Of a DNA stretch of 64,000 nucleotides, positions 12,198 to 22,087 are shown in pieces. The notes under the pieces are model-generated. The model was not told the origin of the DNA. It saw only the letters and a program-made list of their open reading frames with translations, and did no database searches. This stretch comes from Pelagicoccus mobilis (GTDB lineage: Bacteria; Verrucomicrobiota; Verrucomicrobiia; Opitutales; Opitutaceae), in assembly GCF_016595505.1 (NCBI RefSeq), contig NZ_JAENIL010000015.1, positions 1 through 64,000 of the forward strand. Reading direction: 5' to 3'. Every line of letters begins with the position of its first letter. The stretch's first letter is position 1. Position numbers and translations under genes: made by a program.

Positions 12198-14558
12198 ATG
12201 AATCCCGTATTCAGATTCGTCTGCGCCCTCACGTTTTGCTTTCTCGTATGTATCGTCACCTCCCAAGCAAGGGCTTCACTCGATGAGCTCGATTGGACAA
12301 ACGCATATCCAAACAAAGTAAGAGAAGATCTTTTTACTGTTATCCACGATGGAGAGAAATTCATCGTCGGGGGACGCGGAGGAGCAATTTGGTATTCAGA
12401 AAACGGAACCGACTGGGATCAAGGCTCGGTAACGGGCGACTACTATCTTCTCGCCAAGACCCAAGTGCGGAACATCCGCTACGCAGGCGGGCAATACTTC
12501 GCCTTTGGCACCCATTCGGCGAGCGCTGGCGTTGTGCAAATGACCTCCCTCGACGGGATAAATTGGCAGGCATTCAATCAATCCTCCTCGATGCGCGACT
12601 CAGACATCGTCTACGCCTTCGATGCGTTTCATCGAATGAACCACAACATCGGGACCCGCTCGATCGAGTTCGGAAACGAACTGATCGTTCGCATGGGCAG
12701 GAACTACTCTATTTGGATGAGCGAAAACGGAACGGACTGGAGACGGGCCGACTCCACCTTCGCGCCGGACATCCACAAGCTAAAATTCTTCGATGGGAAT
12801 TTCTACGCCTTGATTCGAACCGGGCAGCTCTATCGCTCCGCAGACGGGGAAAACTGGGAGCTGATTCGAGACGAGCCTTCCGCCTACTACGAAGACTTCG
12901 TGCTCTTCAAAGGGGGCCTCTACATCTTGAAAAGCGAGGGAATCTCTAAATTCCTCCTCTACTCTCCAGATGGCGAAAATTGGGAATCAATCCCCGAGTT
13001 TTACGGGACTCCTTATCTCACGGCAATGACTGCTAACGACACGACCATGGTCGTAGTCGGAGGCGATGGGACCATTTTGTCCAGTGTTGATGGGAAAGAC
13101 TGGCAGGGACTCAGACCGGGCAGCGATGGTCCTATCAACTACGCATCTGATGGCACGACTCTCGTCGCCTTGAGAAGCGACCAGGACTCCTGGTATTCTT
13201 TCGATGGTTACACTCGCTATGAAATCGAATTCGATAGAGAACGCTACTTCAGCGATCTAGGATACTTCAACGGCAGGTTCATAGCCTACGACCATTTCAA
13301 CGACGAACTTGTTGTCAGCCCCGATGGTATTCAGTGGTCACCTACAGAAGAAACACCAGAACAGCTGGACGGCAGCTATAAACTGTATTTTGCCAATGAC
13401 CGCATGTTCGTCGTCCCCTACTTTTCACGCGACTTGCCTGTAGCGACCAGCCTAGACGGCTCTAGCTGGAGCTATTTCGAAGACTTTGGGGTCAATCATA
13501 TCTACTACGGAAACGGGCGTTTTCACGCGTCCGAAAGACGAGGCTCCGAAGTCTACACCTCCACCGACGGGTTGAACTGGACCCTTCAGAACTCGATCCT
13601 CGATGGATCACCCTTTCACCCAAACATCGCCCTATTCCTAGACAATGCCTTTTATGCCGTTTCGGGAAGCCGGCTCTACAAGAGCAGCAATGGACTGAAT
13701 TGGACTCTACACCTCGAGGACCATATCATACCTTACCACTTCCGAGGCGAACTCCTGACCGTTTGGAACGAACAATTGGTTTACGCTGGGGCGAATGGTT
13801 CGCTCGGAATCTCAAGCGATGGCGAAAACTGGACCCACTTCGAGGTGGGATCCTCCGATCGAATTTCGCAACTGCTAGAACTAGGAGACCGCATCATTCT
13901 CGATCTCGGAAGAGTCGGTTTGGTTTACTCGGTTGAAACAGGGGATGAACCCAAAGAAGGTTCCCACTCGCTCGAGTTCGACTTCAACTCCCAATCGATC
14001 GATTCACAGATAGAGCCCTCTGACCAGCCCGATCGACTTTACGGGCTTTTGCTGCAGAGCAAGGATCTCAAAAGATGGCACGCAGCAAAAGACGCATCCT
14101 ACCAAGAGGAAACAAGCGCTAGAAACGTCCATCTAGAGCTGAACCTGCGAGATAGAAGCGAAACTTCATTCTACCAAAATGGATACGTCTCCCTGACCGA
14201 CCTCTTCGGATCTTGGGTTGCCTCTGAAACGCTCAAGATTCAAAACGGAAATAGCGAACCGCCAACCACAACGACAGCTAAACGTTTTGCGGAGCTACGC
14301 ATCGGCGAATCGAGGAAAATCAAAATCCGACTCCTGGATACAACCGACTTTTCAGTCCAAACAATCATAGAAGGCACCTTCGACTCCGGAGGAGTGATTG
14401 ATGCCAAAGTGACCCAGAGCAACGACCCCAAGCTCCAAGACCTCAGCGTAGCGGGCTACCTCGGTCACCAAAACTCAGCGCCCTATATCCTATTGGAAGC
14501 CGACTGGAGTGACGAGAACAACGTCTCACGAAGCTTCGAAATCAACATGACCATGTAG
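12198..14558 (+). CDS. Secreted BNR/sialidase-type beta-propeller protein
   Basis: 786 residues. Signal peptide at residues 1-26 (VFRFVCALTFCFLVCIVTS, cleavage near ARA-S). Then many repeats of an Asp-box-like motif S.DG.NW or SENGTDW (e.g. WYSENGTDW, MSENGTDW, SADGENWE, SPDGENWE, SVDGKDW, STDGLNWT, SSDGENWT), about one per 45-60 residues, which fits a multi-blade propeller as in BNR repeat and Ycf48-like proteins. From about residue 590 a separate C-terminal part follows (LYGLLLQSKDLKRWHA). No glycosidase catalytic residues are evident, so it is more likely a binding protein than a sialidase. Confidence 0.7.
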   Translation: MNPVFRFVCALTFCFLVCIVTSQARASLDELDWTNAYPNKVREDLFTVIHDGEKFIVGGRGGAIWYSENGTDWDQGSVTGDYYLLAKTQVRNIRYAGGQYFAFGTHSASAGVVQMTSLDGINWQAFNQSSSMRDSDIVYAFDAFHRMNHNIGTRSIEFGNELIVRMGRNYSIWMSENGTDWRRADSTFAPDIHKLKFFDGNFYALIRTGQLYRSADGENWELIRDEPSAYYEDFVLFKGGLYILKSEGISKFLLYSPDGENWESIPEFYGTPYLTAMTANDTTMVVVGGDGTILSSVDGKDWQGLRPGSDGPINYASDGTTLVALRSDQDSWYSFDGYTRYEIEFDRERYFSDLGYFNGRFIAYDHFNDELVVSPDGIQWSPTEETPEQLDGSYKLYFANDRMFVVPYFSRDLPVATSLDGSSWSYFEDFGVNHIYYGNGRFHASERRGSEVYTSTDGLNWTLQNSILDGSPFHPNIALFLDNAFYAVSGSRLYKSSNGLNWTLHLEDHIIPYHFRGELLTVWNEQLVYAGANGSLGISSDGENWTHFEVGSSDRISQLLELGDRIILDLGRVGLVYSVETGDEPKEGSHSLEFDFNSQSIDSQIEPSDQPDRLYGLLLQSKDLKRWHAAKDASYQEETSARNVHLELNLRDRSETSFYQNGYVSLTDLFGSWVASETLKIQNGNSEPPTTTTAKRFAELRIGESRKIKIRLLDTTDFSVQTIIEGTFDSGGVIDAKVTQSNDPKLQDLSVAGYLGHQNSAPYILLEADWSDENNVSRSFEINMTM

Positions 14559-14671
14559 CATACTCCGACCTCACGATATCCCCCCAAAAAAATGATTCAT
14601 CCGCAAAGACAGCGGAATCTGCTGCATATGGCGATTTACCAAAAAAATAGATCCACAAAACAACTACACCT

Positions 14672-14974
14672 ATGACCAAACGACTCAAAAGAATAAATCC
14701 CCTTCAACTCGGCAAAATCCTCGCCGCCTTCTACGCCCTCGCCTCGCTGATTTTCGTCCCGTTCATGCTTTTGTTCTCTCTGCTTGCTAGCGTAGTTCAA
14801 CAGTCAGAAGGCACAGCCGCACAGATGCCGATCCTGCTAGGAATGGGAGCAGGATTCCTGATCATCGCCCCCATCATGTACGGCGTTATGGGATTCGTCG
14901 CCGGCATAATCGGAGCCTTCCTCTACAATCTCATCGCCAAATGGCTCGGCGGCATCGAAGTGGAAGTCGAGTAG
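14672..14974 (+). CDS. Small membrane protein of unknown function
   Basis: 100 residues, two strong membrane segments (IFVPFMLLFSLLASVV at residues about 30-46 and IIAPIMYGVMGFVAGIIGAFLYNLIA at about 68-93). It opens with KRINPLQLGKILAAFYAL and closes with AKWLGGIEVEVE. This layout, with a NPL.LGK..A..Y start and YN..A.W.GGIE end, is shared by a widespread family of small bacterial inner-membrane proteins (similar in outline to DUF3566) without a known role. Single gene. Confidence 0.65.
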   Translation: MTKRLKRINPLQLGKILAAFYALASLIFVPFMLLFSLLASVVQQSEGTAAQMPILLGMGAGFLIIAPIMYGVMGFVAGIIGAFLYNLIAKWLGGIEVEVE

Positions 14975-15011
14975 CAAACGCAGCTGAAATACTCGCTCGA
15001 GGAATGGTAGA

Positions 15012-15031
15012 GCCCGCTGTCCCCAGCGGGC
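15012..15031. repeat. Strong hairpin in the 14975-15264 gap, possible dispersed repeat
   Basis: Perfect 8-bp stem GCCCGCTG/CAGCGGGC with a TCCC loop, preceded by GGTAGA and followed by GC-rich sequence (GGACCTGCAGCGG). It has no T-run, so it is not a classic terminator. The rest of the 290-bp gap holds no gene. The form resembles short interspersed palindromes, but only one copy occurs in the window. Confidence 0.35.
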
Positions 15032-15264
15032 ACACGGGACCTGCAGCGGTGCGTGCCCCTCGAAACAGCAAGCGCCACCATTACGGCTAGCGCTCTTCAT
15101 CCCTTTGTAGATCAGCACTGGAATCCGCGATGAACCAAGAAATTTAGCCCAGACAAAGATTTGGTTCGATCTAATGGGAATTACGGATAAAACAAACAGC
15201 ACTTCAACTTAGGTGCCCGTTCACCTTCCCCTCCCTCATTCGTAACGTCTTCCCATCCCTGACC

Positions 15265-16056
15265 GTGCAACAAGAAATCGACACCACCACTCCTGATCCC
15301 CTCCCAACCGAAATACCCCCGCAGAAGCTTTTCACCGCAAAAGCGATCGGAGTCGGGGCATTCATCGGTGGACCGCTGGCCGCTACCATCTTGCTTGGGC
15401 GAAACTTCCACACGTTAGGGCTTAAACACAGACGCAACAGAACCCTGCTCCTCGGACTCGGCTTAACCCTGTCTTACTTTTGGCTGCTTTTCGCAATCCC
15501 AGACAGCATCCTAGATTCTATCCCCAGTGCTGTATTCGGAGCCCTAACGGCGATCATCGCCTATAATCTAACCGAGAAGTTCCAAGGGCGAATCCTTCGT
15601 GACCACTTCGCCAAGCAAGGACTCAAGGGCTCAGGCTGGGCAGTAGCCGGCTGGTCTGTTTTGTCGCTCATCCTTACCCTTGGCATCGCGATGCTCTACG
15701 TGCCGACAGTGCCTGCTTTCGATTTCGAAGAGGAAGTCTACACGGAAGGGCTGCTCGGAAACGAAATCTACTACAGCGATGATATCGATACTGTCACCTT
15801 AAAGGAACTGGGAGACTACCTGATCGAGATTGAGTATTTCGATTCCGAATACTGGACGCCGATTCAATTGATCCGCCGCCCCAACGGCTACGACCTCACC
15901 GTACCGTACTTACGCACCGAATGGGAATACGAAGAGACAGCGGAGCTATTCCAGGAATTTGCAGCCGGAATCGAAACGCACGTCTTAAACGAGCCTGTAT
16001 CCATAACCCTGATCGACGCGGACTTTTCAGAGATCTACAGAAAACGTCTGCAATAA
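15265..16056 (+). CDS. Membrane protein of unknown function
   Basis: 263 residues from a GTG start. Four hydrophobic segments lie in the first 150 residues (AIGVGAFIGGPLAATILL; LLLGLGLTLSYFWLLFAI; AVFGALTAIIAYNL; VAGWSVLSLILTLGIAMLYV), followed by an acidic soluble C-terminal domain of about 110 residues (FDFEEEVYTEG to the end). Not recognised. It lies 49 bp before an RDD-family gene that has the same general build, so the pair may form an operon and a membrane complex. Confidence 0.6.
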   Translation: MQQEIDTTTPDPLPTEIPPQKLFTAKAIGVGAFIGGPLAATILLGRNFHTLGLKHRRNRTLLLGLGLTLSYFWLLFAIPDSILDSIPSAVFGALTAIIAYNLTEKFQGRILRDHFAKQGLKGSGWAVAGWSVLSLILTLGIAMLYVPTVPAFDFEEEVYTEGLLGNEIYYSDDIDTVTLKELGDYLIEIEYFDSEYWTPIQLIRRPNGYDLTVPYLRTEWEYEETAELFQEFAAGIETHVLNEPVSITLIDADFSEIYRKRLQ

Positions 16057-16105
16057 GCTTCTTTCGAAAAAGCCGACCAGAACAACAGGTCCCCTCGGAA
16101 AAACA

Positions 16106-17167
16106 GTGAACACAGCCCCAGCAGATCCTGTAGAACAGTCAACAGAAGCAGAACCGATCGATCCAAGCTACCAATACTCCGGTTTTTGGCGCCGCGTATT
16201 GGCCTATTCGATCGACGCAATACTTCTCGGCGCCATCGGACTCGCCCTTGGTTTTACCTTCTACGACTACTTTTTATCCATCGGCCAAGCGGGCCGTCTT
16301 TTGGGTCTAGTCATCTATCTAGGATACTTCGCTACTCTAAACTCGCAGATAGGAAACGGACAGACGCTCGGCAAACGTATGCTTAGTATCCAAGTCCTCA
16401 ACCAAGAGGGCAACACTCTCAACCTGCAAACCGCGCTCATAAGACAATCGATTATCGCAGCCCCGATCTTCCTCAATGGACTCACCCTCCCCTCGGGCAA
16501 ATACCTCCTAGCTGCGACAGTGCTACTAGGCGTAATCGTATTTGGAGTTGGCGGAGTGATCGGCTACTTCCTGCTCTTCAACACCAGGACACGCCGTTCC
16601 CTGCACGACTTCATCTGCGGAAGCCATGTCGTGAAGCTGGAAAAGGACAAAACCAGTATTGACGTTCCTCCCCTCTGGAAAGGGCACTTAGCGATTTTGG
16701 CAGCGATCACCCTTAGCGTCGCCACAGGCGGTGTTTTCTTAGGCGATTGGGCAAAGAACAATTTCGACCTGACGCAAATAACCGCGCTCTACAACAAGCT
16801 GAGTGAACAGGAGCACATCCGCCAAGCCGGAGTACACCTGACCAACCACTACAGTTTCGGCAGCGACAAACAGGATCCTGTCACCGTACTGCAATTGGTA
16901 GCCTCGCCTCCGCACTCAATCCCGTCTCCAAGCAAATACGCCTTGGAAGTCGTTGCTGTAGCATTGAAGGATGAGACCATTCTTCCCGACTCCGATGTCA
17001 TCGCCCTATCCATTTTAACCGGTTTCGACCTCGGAATCGCAAAACAGCATACCACCCGATCCGTTTCCGACTCTCCAGCGAACTGGAAGGCCGCCATCGA
17101 ATACTACGAAACCGAAGGACAAGTTCCAAACACCCAATTCTCCAGCACCACCAATATCAGATTCTGA
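16106..17167 (+). CDS. RDD family membrane protein
   Basis: 353 residues from a GTG start. The RDD domain spans residues about 24-170: YSGFWRRVLAYSIDAILLGAI with the family's Arg and Asp in the first helix, then NGQTLGKRMLSIQV after the second, and TRRSLHDFICGSHVV at its end, which is the usual RDD signature. A fourth membrane segment and a periplasmic-type tail of about 140 residues follow. RDD proteins are thought to act in transport or ion homeostasis. Closely follows the preceding membrane-protein gene. Confidence 0.8.
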   Translation: MNTAPADPVEQSTEAEPIDPSYQYSGFWRRVLAYSIDAILLGAIGLALGFTFYDYFLSIGQAGRLLGLVIYLGYFATLNSQIGNGQTLGKRMLSIQVLNQEGNTLNLQTALIRQSIIAAPIFLNGLTLPSGKYLLAATVLLGVIVFGVGGVIGYFLLFNTRTRRSLHDFICGSHVVKLEKDKTSIDVPPLWKGHLAILAAITLSVATGGVFLGDWAKNNFDLTQITALYNKLSEQEHIRQAGVHLTNHYSFGSDKQDPVTVLQLVASPPHSIPSPSKYALEVVAVALKDETILPDSDVIALSILTGFDLGIAKQHTTRSVSDSPANWKAAIEYYETEGQVPNTQFSSTTNIRF

Positions 17168-17249
17168 AACACAACAGTCCAGGGCTTCGATAGCAGCCCA
17201 CCCAGAGCCCTAAACATTGGCTCTGGTCTAACGTTCCAAGAAGCTAGGC

Positions 17250-19697
17250 ATGAAACCAATCCAACTCTACCGCCTTTTCTTAGTCATTCCCCTTGTCGCG
17301 TCTTGCTTGCACGCCAACACACGAAAAGCGCACCTTTTAATCGACCTCGAAGAAGCAACCTCGACTAGAATAGAAGAGCTCTACTCAGATTCGATCGTAC
17401 GTACCGCTGACCGTATCTGGAATATCAATACCGGCGAAATGATCGCAGGCCCGACCAGCAGAGAAGACTTCGGAGAATTTCTCGACTTCGACCTAAGCTC
17501 GAAGCGGAGTCTCTACCGAAAAGCTGAACCGCACCCCGACGCTGTTAGGCAGCTCACAGTCTTCCAAGTCCGCAATCAACAGGGCGAAGTGATCTTCGAA
17601 AAAAAGGAATGGATCTCGCACCAACCAAAGGCGTTTTTAGTGGATGGCGGGAAATACCTGCTAAGCCGTAGCAATGACGCCAAGAGCTTCGATTTAATGC
17701 TCGAACTCCATTCTGTGGATACTGGAGAGCTGATCTGGCAACGTAAGCCTGAGGGTTCCCCGAGATGGAGGCTCTCCCAAGACTCCTCGATGTGCCTCGA
17801 ACTTGGCTCCGACAACAATCAAAACCGCTTCCAAACCGCCATCGCTTTCGACGTAATCACCCAAGAGGAACTTTCAAATGTAGACGTAGCCAGTCTCGAG
17901 CTGAGAAAAGAGTCGATCTACCTCAGCAGGTTCGAGAGCTCGCTCGCCGTACTGTCCGGAAACGGGGGAACGCTCATAGCCAATTCAGCAAGCCGAAACC
18001 TCTCGATCATTTACGGATTCGCCGCTGCAAGCCTCCGTTTCGAGCAAAGTCCGAAATACGATGCAGAAGCTCGCTACGTCGTTCTACACGCCGGGTCTCA
18101 AACCTTCGGCGGCGTGACCTGGGCCGTTTACAACGCCCGAAACGGAGAACAAATCGGAACAAGCTTAGACTATCAGGTAGAAAGCTCGCTCCTGCAGCAG
18201 GGCAGCGCTCCCACCCCATCCCCGGACGGGCAGCTGCTCTATAAAGTTAGCGCCCCTGGCCAAATCGAAGTTTGGAATCTCACCGAGAAGACCTTGGAGA
18301 AAACGCTCTCATACACCAACATCCCCTTCAATGCTCTCGTTCCTTCGCCCGACAATCGTCATCTTCTCGCCCTAGCCCTCAGCGGAATCAATGACGACTT
18401 CATGGTTTTGCTCGACTCGGAAACCAACCTCCCAGTCTACAGCAAAATCGTAAACGACCCGGAGCTCAATCTCTCGAGCGGGGAATTCGGTTACGTAAGA
18501 GGCTTCACGCGGACCTTAATGCTGCCGCCAGGCGGCCAACGCTTCTTTTTCCAGACCTCAATCAAACCTGAAGCCTTCAACTACCTGACAGGCGAGCCCG
18601 TCGTGTTTGCGACTGAATTCAACGGCAAGGCTCTGAGTTCACGATACGTTGAGCCGGAATCCGCCTGGGTCACAGTGTACAGTTCCGGAAGAGTCAGGAT
18701 TGAAAAAGAAAACGAAACGACTTGGATCCAACTTCCCAATACACACCTAGTAGAACATGCAGCCATCGACCCGGGATCAGGAAGCATCGCCATCCAGCGC
18801 GATTCGAGTTTCCTCATAACGCACCCTTTTGACGATCGAGAGGATCAGCAAATCACCGGCCTCAGCCTAGGAATCCACCCAATCAGCCTACATGGCGGAG
18901 GCAAGTGGCTAGCGGGAGACTACAAAGGTATCTACGATTTGGAGACAGAATCGAAACTCAGCTTACCCTTCAATCTCTATGCGATCTACGCGATCGACTA
19001 CGCTCAGAAATTGCTAGCGATCAAAGATCCAAACTCGCCTGCAGTCGCAGTTTACGACCTCTCGGAAGAGCCAAGCGAGAAATTCAAAACAGACGTCCGA
19101 TTTCACGAAATCTACGATCTACGTTTCTCGGAAAACGGCAATAAGCTACACATCCTGGCCCGCCCTGAGTTCGCAGGCTGGTACAGTCAAAGCCTTTACA
19201 CCGCGGATTCAGGTTCCGGACAAATCCAATCAGAGTTCGACGTAAGCGACCCCGAGGAGCGTACCTACAACTTCCTGCTCCCCCATTCAAACGGCACGGA
19301 TATCTTCCTCTCCGACTGGGATACCACATTCTCTTCATTCGACCTGAACGCCGCCGAACGATCACTACCGGCCTATCCAAGTTCCACCCATGGCGTTACC
19401 TTTATCGACTGGGCTCCGACCGGCCCCGACGGCACCCTACGGTATATCGATTCCCAAGGTATCCTCTACCATTTCAAAGCAGGGACCGCGACTCCCGCCG
19501 ATACCACCTTCACTCAAAATCCAGACGGCTCGCTCGATGTCTCCTACTTAGAAAAACCCGGCCACGAATACTGGAACGAAATCTCCTGGAACCTGAAGGA
19601 TTGGATTGCCAGCAAAGATCCCGAGGCCATGAGCCAGTGGCTTGACAGTTACGGGCGCGGGTTCTTCCGCGTCTACGAAGCGACGACCGACAATTAA
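17250..19697 (+). CDS. Secreted beta-propeller (WD40-like) protein
   Basis: 815 residues with a signal peptide (YRLFLVIPLVASCLHA, residues 6-21; a Cys in the hydrophobic end could make it a lipoprotein, but the box is poor). Propeller-like blades follow, with DTGELIWQRK, SPDGQLLYK, IEVWNLTEK and SPDNRHLLAL. The last 60 residues (EYWNEISWNLKDW then FFRVYEATTDN) form the same C-terminal module as in the protein at 4112-6721. The two align along their whole length and are paralogues about 13 kb apart, separated by unrelated genes. Function unknown; likely on the cell surface or in the periplasm. Confidence 0.75.
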   Translation: MKPIQLYRLFLVIPLVASCLHANTRKAHLLIDLEEATSTRIEELYSDSIVRTADRIWNINTGEMIAGPTSREDFGEFLDFDLSSKRSLYRKAEPHPDAVRQLTVFQVRNQQGEVIFEKKEWISHQPKAFLVDGGKYLLSRSNDAKSFDLMLELHSVDTGELIWQRKPEGSPRWRLSQDSSMCLELGSDNNQNRFQTAIAFDVITQEELSNVDVASLELRKESIYLSRFESSLAVLSGNGGTLIANSASRNLSIIYGFAAASLRFEQSPKYDAEARYVVLHAGSQTFGGVTWAVYNARNGEQIGTSLDYQVESSLLQQGSAPTPSPDGQLLYKVSAPGQIEVWNLTEKTLEKTLSYTNIPFNALVPSPDNRHLLALALSGINDDFMVLLDSETNLPVYSKIVNDPELNLSSGEFGYVRGFTRTLMLPPGGQRFFFQTSIKPEAFNYLTGEPVVFATEFNGKALSSRYVEPESAWVTVYSSGRVRIEKENETTWIQLPNTHLVEHAAIDPGSGSIAIQRDSSFLITHPFDDREDQQITGLSLGIHPISLHGGGKWLAGDYKGIYDLETESKLSLPFNLYAIYAIDYAQKLLAIKDPNSPAVAVYDLSEEPSEKFKTDVRFHEIYDLRFSENGNKLHILARPEFAGWYSQSLYTADSGSGQIQSEFDVSDPEERTYNFLLPHSNGTDIFLSDWDTTFSSFDLNAAERSLPAYPSSTHGVTFIDWAPTGPDGTLRYIDSQGILYHFKAGTATPADTTFTQNPDGSLDVSYLEKPGHEYWNEISWNLKDWIASKDPEAMSQWLDSYGRGFFRVYEATTDN

Positions 19698-19722
19698 CTA
19701 ATACCATACGCAGCCCTGCTGC

Positions 19723-20532
19723 CTAGCCTTCTTCGCTCGACTCAGCGTCTTCTTCGCTTGCCAGCTCTTTCAGCACATGGGAGGCGGCAAAAAAGCCGAA
19801 CGTACCGGTGAGGTGAGTGGCCGCCCCGTACCCGCTTGCGCAGTCGAGACGTACGCTTGTCTGCCCAGAGCCTCCGTCTTCCACGTCACAGACTTCCGGA
19901 TACATCGGCTCTTCTGGAGAAAAAACGCAGTCGATGTGGAACTTACGACGCTTCTGGCGAGAAAAGCCATGCTGTTGGCGTAGCTGTTTCCGTACCCTTT
20001 TGAGAAGCTGGTCGTTAATCGAACGGGCTAAATCGCAAATCTGAATCTGCGTCGGATCGATTCGTCCTCCCGCCCCTCCGACCGTCAGGATGGGCGTGCC
20101 CCGCTGATGACAGGCAGCGATCAGAGAAACCTTATGAGTGGTGCTATCGATGGCATCTACCACATAGTCGAAATTCGGGGCGAGGATCTCCTCCACGTTC
20201 TTTCCTGTCAGAAAAGTGTGCACCGTCGAGATTTCGCACTCAGGATTGATCGCCCGACAACGCTCCGCCATGGTCTCGATCTTGGAAGCTCCAATGAGCC
20301 CGTCCAACGCATGAATCTGGCGGTTGATATTACTTTCGCAGATATCGTCCAAATCGATCAGCGTCAGCTTGCCGATCCCGCTGCGGGCCAAAGCTTCGAC
20401 CACCCAGGACCCGACTCCGCCGATTCCGACTACGCAGACATGGGAAGCGCGAAAACGCTCAAGAGCCGTCGCTCCATAGAGCCGACCAATGCCGCCAAAC
20501 CGAAAGTCAAAATTTGCCTGAGAATCCGCCAT
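19723..20532 (-). CDS. tcdA: tRNA threonylcarbamoyladenosine dehydratase
   Basis: 269 residues from the ATG at 20532; the frame stays open for 169 more codons upstream, but these are the reverse strand of the next gene. An E1/ThiF-like enzyme that uses ATP to cyclise t6A37 in tRNA to ct6A. The FGGIGRLYG opening, nucleotide-binding loop VVGIGGVGSWVVEALARSG (about residues 35-53), adenylation motif DLDDICESNINRQ (about 60-72) and DAIDS are all as in TcdA (CsdL). C-terminal CASGYGAATHLTGTFGF also fits. The end is acidic (EEDAESSEEG). It runs divergently from the following gene. Confidence 0.9.
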   Translation of the reverse strand: MADSQANFDFRFGGIGRLYGATALERFRASHVCVVGIGGVGSWVVEALARSGIGKLTLIDLDDICESNINRQIHALDGLIGASKIETMAERCRAINPECEISTVHTFLTGKNVEEILAPNFDYVVDAIDSTTHKVSLIAACHQRGTPILTVGGAGGRIDPTQIQICDLARSINDQLLKRVRKQLRQQHGFSRQKRRKFHIDCVFSPEEPMYPEVCDVEDGGSGQTSVRLDCASGYGAATHLTGTFGFFAASHVLKELASEEDAESSEEG

Positions 20533-20682
20533 ATTCGCAAAAGAAGCAGTCCTATACGGCGAATCTTCCCCCCGCTGGCAAGCGGTTTTGCAGCCTCCCC
20601 CCTCGGGGCCATGTCTTTGAACGAGCTCTTTACCTTGACCGCTAGGCAGCTTTGCCTCTGCATCCTGCCCTTTGCTCAAGGC

Positions 20683-22047
20683 ATGAAAATCACCGACCTG
20701 AATAGAGATGGCGGTATCGGCTCCAACAGCCTGCTCGTCGAACTCGGCGGCTACACCTTCGTAGTCGACGCGGGCTTGCACCCGAAACTGACCGGCAACG
20801 CTGCGGTACCCAATTTCGACTTCATCGGTGATCGGGAGATCGATTTCGTGATCGTCACTCACTGCCACCTCGACCACATCGGCTCGCTTCCCGTGCTTCT
20901 CAAACAGCACCCGAAGGCACGCGTTTTCATGAGCTTGCCCAGCCAAATGCTCGTCGAACGCATGCTGCACAACTCCTGCAACGTGATGAAGCGACAAAAA
21001 GAGGAGAAGCGCATTCCTGAGTATCCACTTTTTACGCACGACGATATCGACGGAATTTCCGGTCGTTTCGAGCCCCTAAAATACAAGGATCCCCTTCGGC
21101 TGGAGCTGCATGGCGAGATGCTCACCATCACGCTCTACCAAGCTGGCCACGTCGCTGGCGCAGGCGGATTCCAAATCGAACACGGGAGCAAAACCTACTT
21201 CTTCACCGGCGACGTCCTTTTCGACGACCAACGCGTCCTCAACGGAGCACGTTTCCCAAAGGCAAAAAAGTTCGACGCCATGGTCATCGAAACCACGCGT
21301 GGCGAAACCGAACGCCCCGAAGGGAAAACCCGAGAGAGCGAGGTCAAGCGACTCCTCAAGCAAGTCGGCCAGACGATCCGCGAAGGAGGTTCGGTGCTGA
21401 TCCCCGTCTTCGCCCTCGGGCGCATGCAAGAACTGCTTTCGCTTCTCAACGACGCACGCAAAGACGGGCGCCTCCCCCGTTGTCCAGTCTACGGAGCCGG
21501 TCTCGGCCTAGATATCGCTGACTACTTTGACCAGATTACGAAGCGGACTCAGCTGATTAACTACACGCGCCGCGTCACCAAAGAGCTGCGCCTCAAACGT
21601 CCTCCCCGCAAGCTCACCCCTGGCAAGGAACCAGGCGAACCTGGCGTATTCGTTCTTAGCAGCGGCATGCTAGTGGAGCGTACCCCCAGCTACATGGTGG
21701 CCTCCACCCTGCTCGCGAGTACCAAAAACGCGATCTGCTTCGTCGGCTACTGCGATCCAGATACCCCAGGCGGCAAGCTACTCGAAACGCGCCCCGGACA
21801 AACCTACCTTTTCGACGTACTCGACTACCAATGTCCGGTGCTGGCCAAAGTCGACCGATTCGAGCTCAGCGGTCACGCAGATCGGGACGAAATCCTCAAC
21901 TTCGCCCTCGCAGCTGAGCCGAAGAGCATTGTCCTCACCCACGGCGACCCCGGCGCCCGCGAGTGGTTCGCCCAACAGCTTGAAGCGGCAGACCACCCCG
22001 TCCGTGTCATTGATCCAGAGCCTCTCGAAACAATCGAGATCCTCTAA
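20683..22047 (+). CDS. RNA-processing metallo-beta-lactamase (CPSF73/YSH1-like)
   Basis: 454 residues from the ATG at 20683, chosen because MKITDLN opens the first strand of the fold. Metal site HCHLDH has His60, His62, Asp64 and His65; further ligands are in AGHVAGAGG (motif with His) and FFTGDV (Asp). The beta-CASP insertion follows (IPVFALGRMQELL, then SSGMLVE), and the C-terminal metal His is in FELSGHADRDE, then LTHGDP. This set defines the mRNA 3'-end/exonuclease group of beta-CASP nucleases. Predicted role: cytoplasmic RNA endo- or exonuclease. It shares a 150-bp divergent spacer with tcdA. Confidence 0.85.
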   Translation: MKITDLNRDGGIGSNSLLVELGGYTFVVDAGLHPKLTGNAAVPNFDFIGDREIDFVIVTHCHLDHIGSLPVLLKQHPKARVFMSLPSQMLVERMLHNSCNVMKRQKEEKRIPEYPLFTHDDIDGISGRFEPLKYKDPLRLELHGEMLTITLYQAGHVAGAGGFQIEHGSKTYFFTGDVLFDDQRVLNGARFPKAKKFDAMVIETTRGETERPEGKTRESEVKRLLKQVGQTIREGGSVLIPVFALGRMQELLSLLNDARKDGRLPRCPVYGAGLGLDIADYFDQITKRTQLINYTRRVTKELRLKRPPRKLTPGKEPGEPGVFVLSSGMLVERTPSYMVASTLLASTKNAICFVGYCDPDTPGGKLLETRPGQTYLFDVLDYQCPVLAKVDRFELSGHADRDEILNFALAAEPKSIVLTHGDPGAREWFAQQLEAADHPVRVIDPEPLETIEIL

Positions 22048-22087
22048 ACGGGAGAAGAAAACTTCCACCAAACCAAGGCTTCGCTAT

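Noticed and set aside
20107-20682. N-terminal extension of the metallo-beta-lactamase protein
   Set aside because: It is the reverse strand of tcdA and has no domain; the fold starts at the ATG at 20683.
20533-21039. N-terminal extension of TcdA by 169 residues
   Set aside because: It is the reverse strand of the metallo-beta-lactamase gene; the family starts near the MADSQANFD position.
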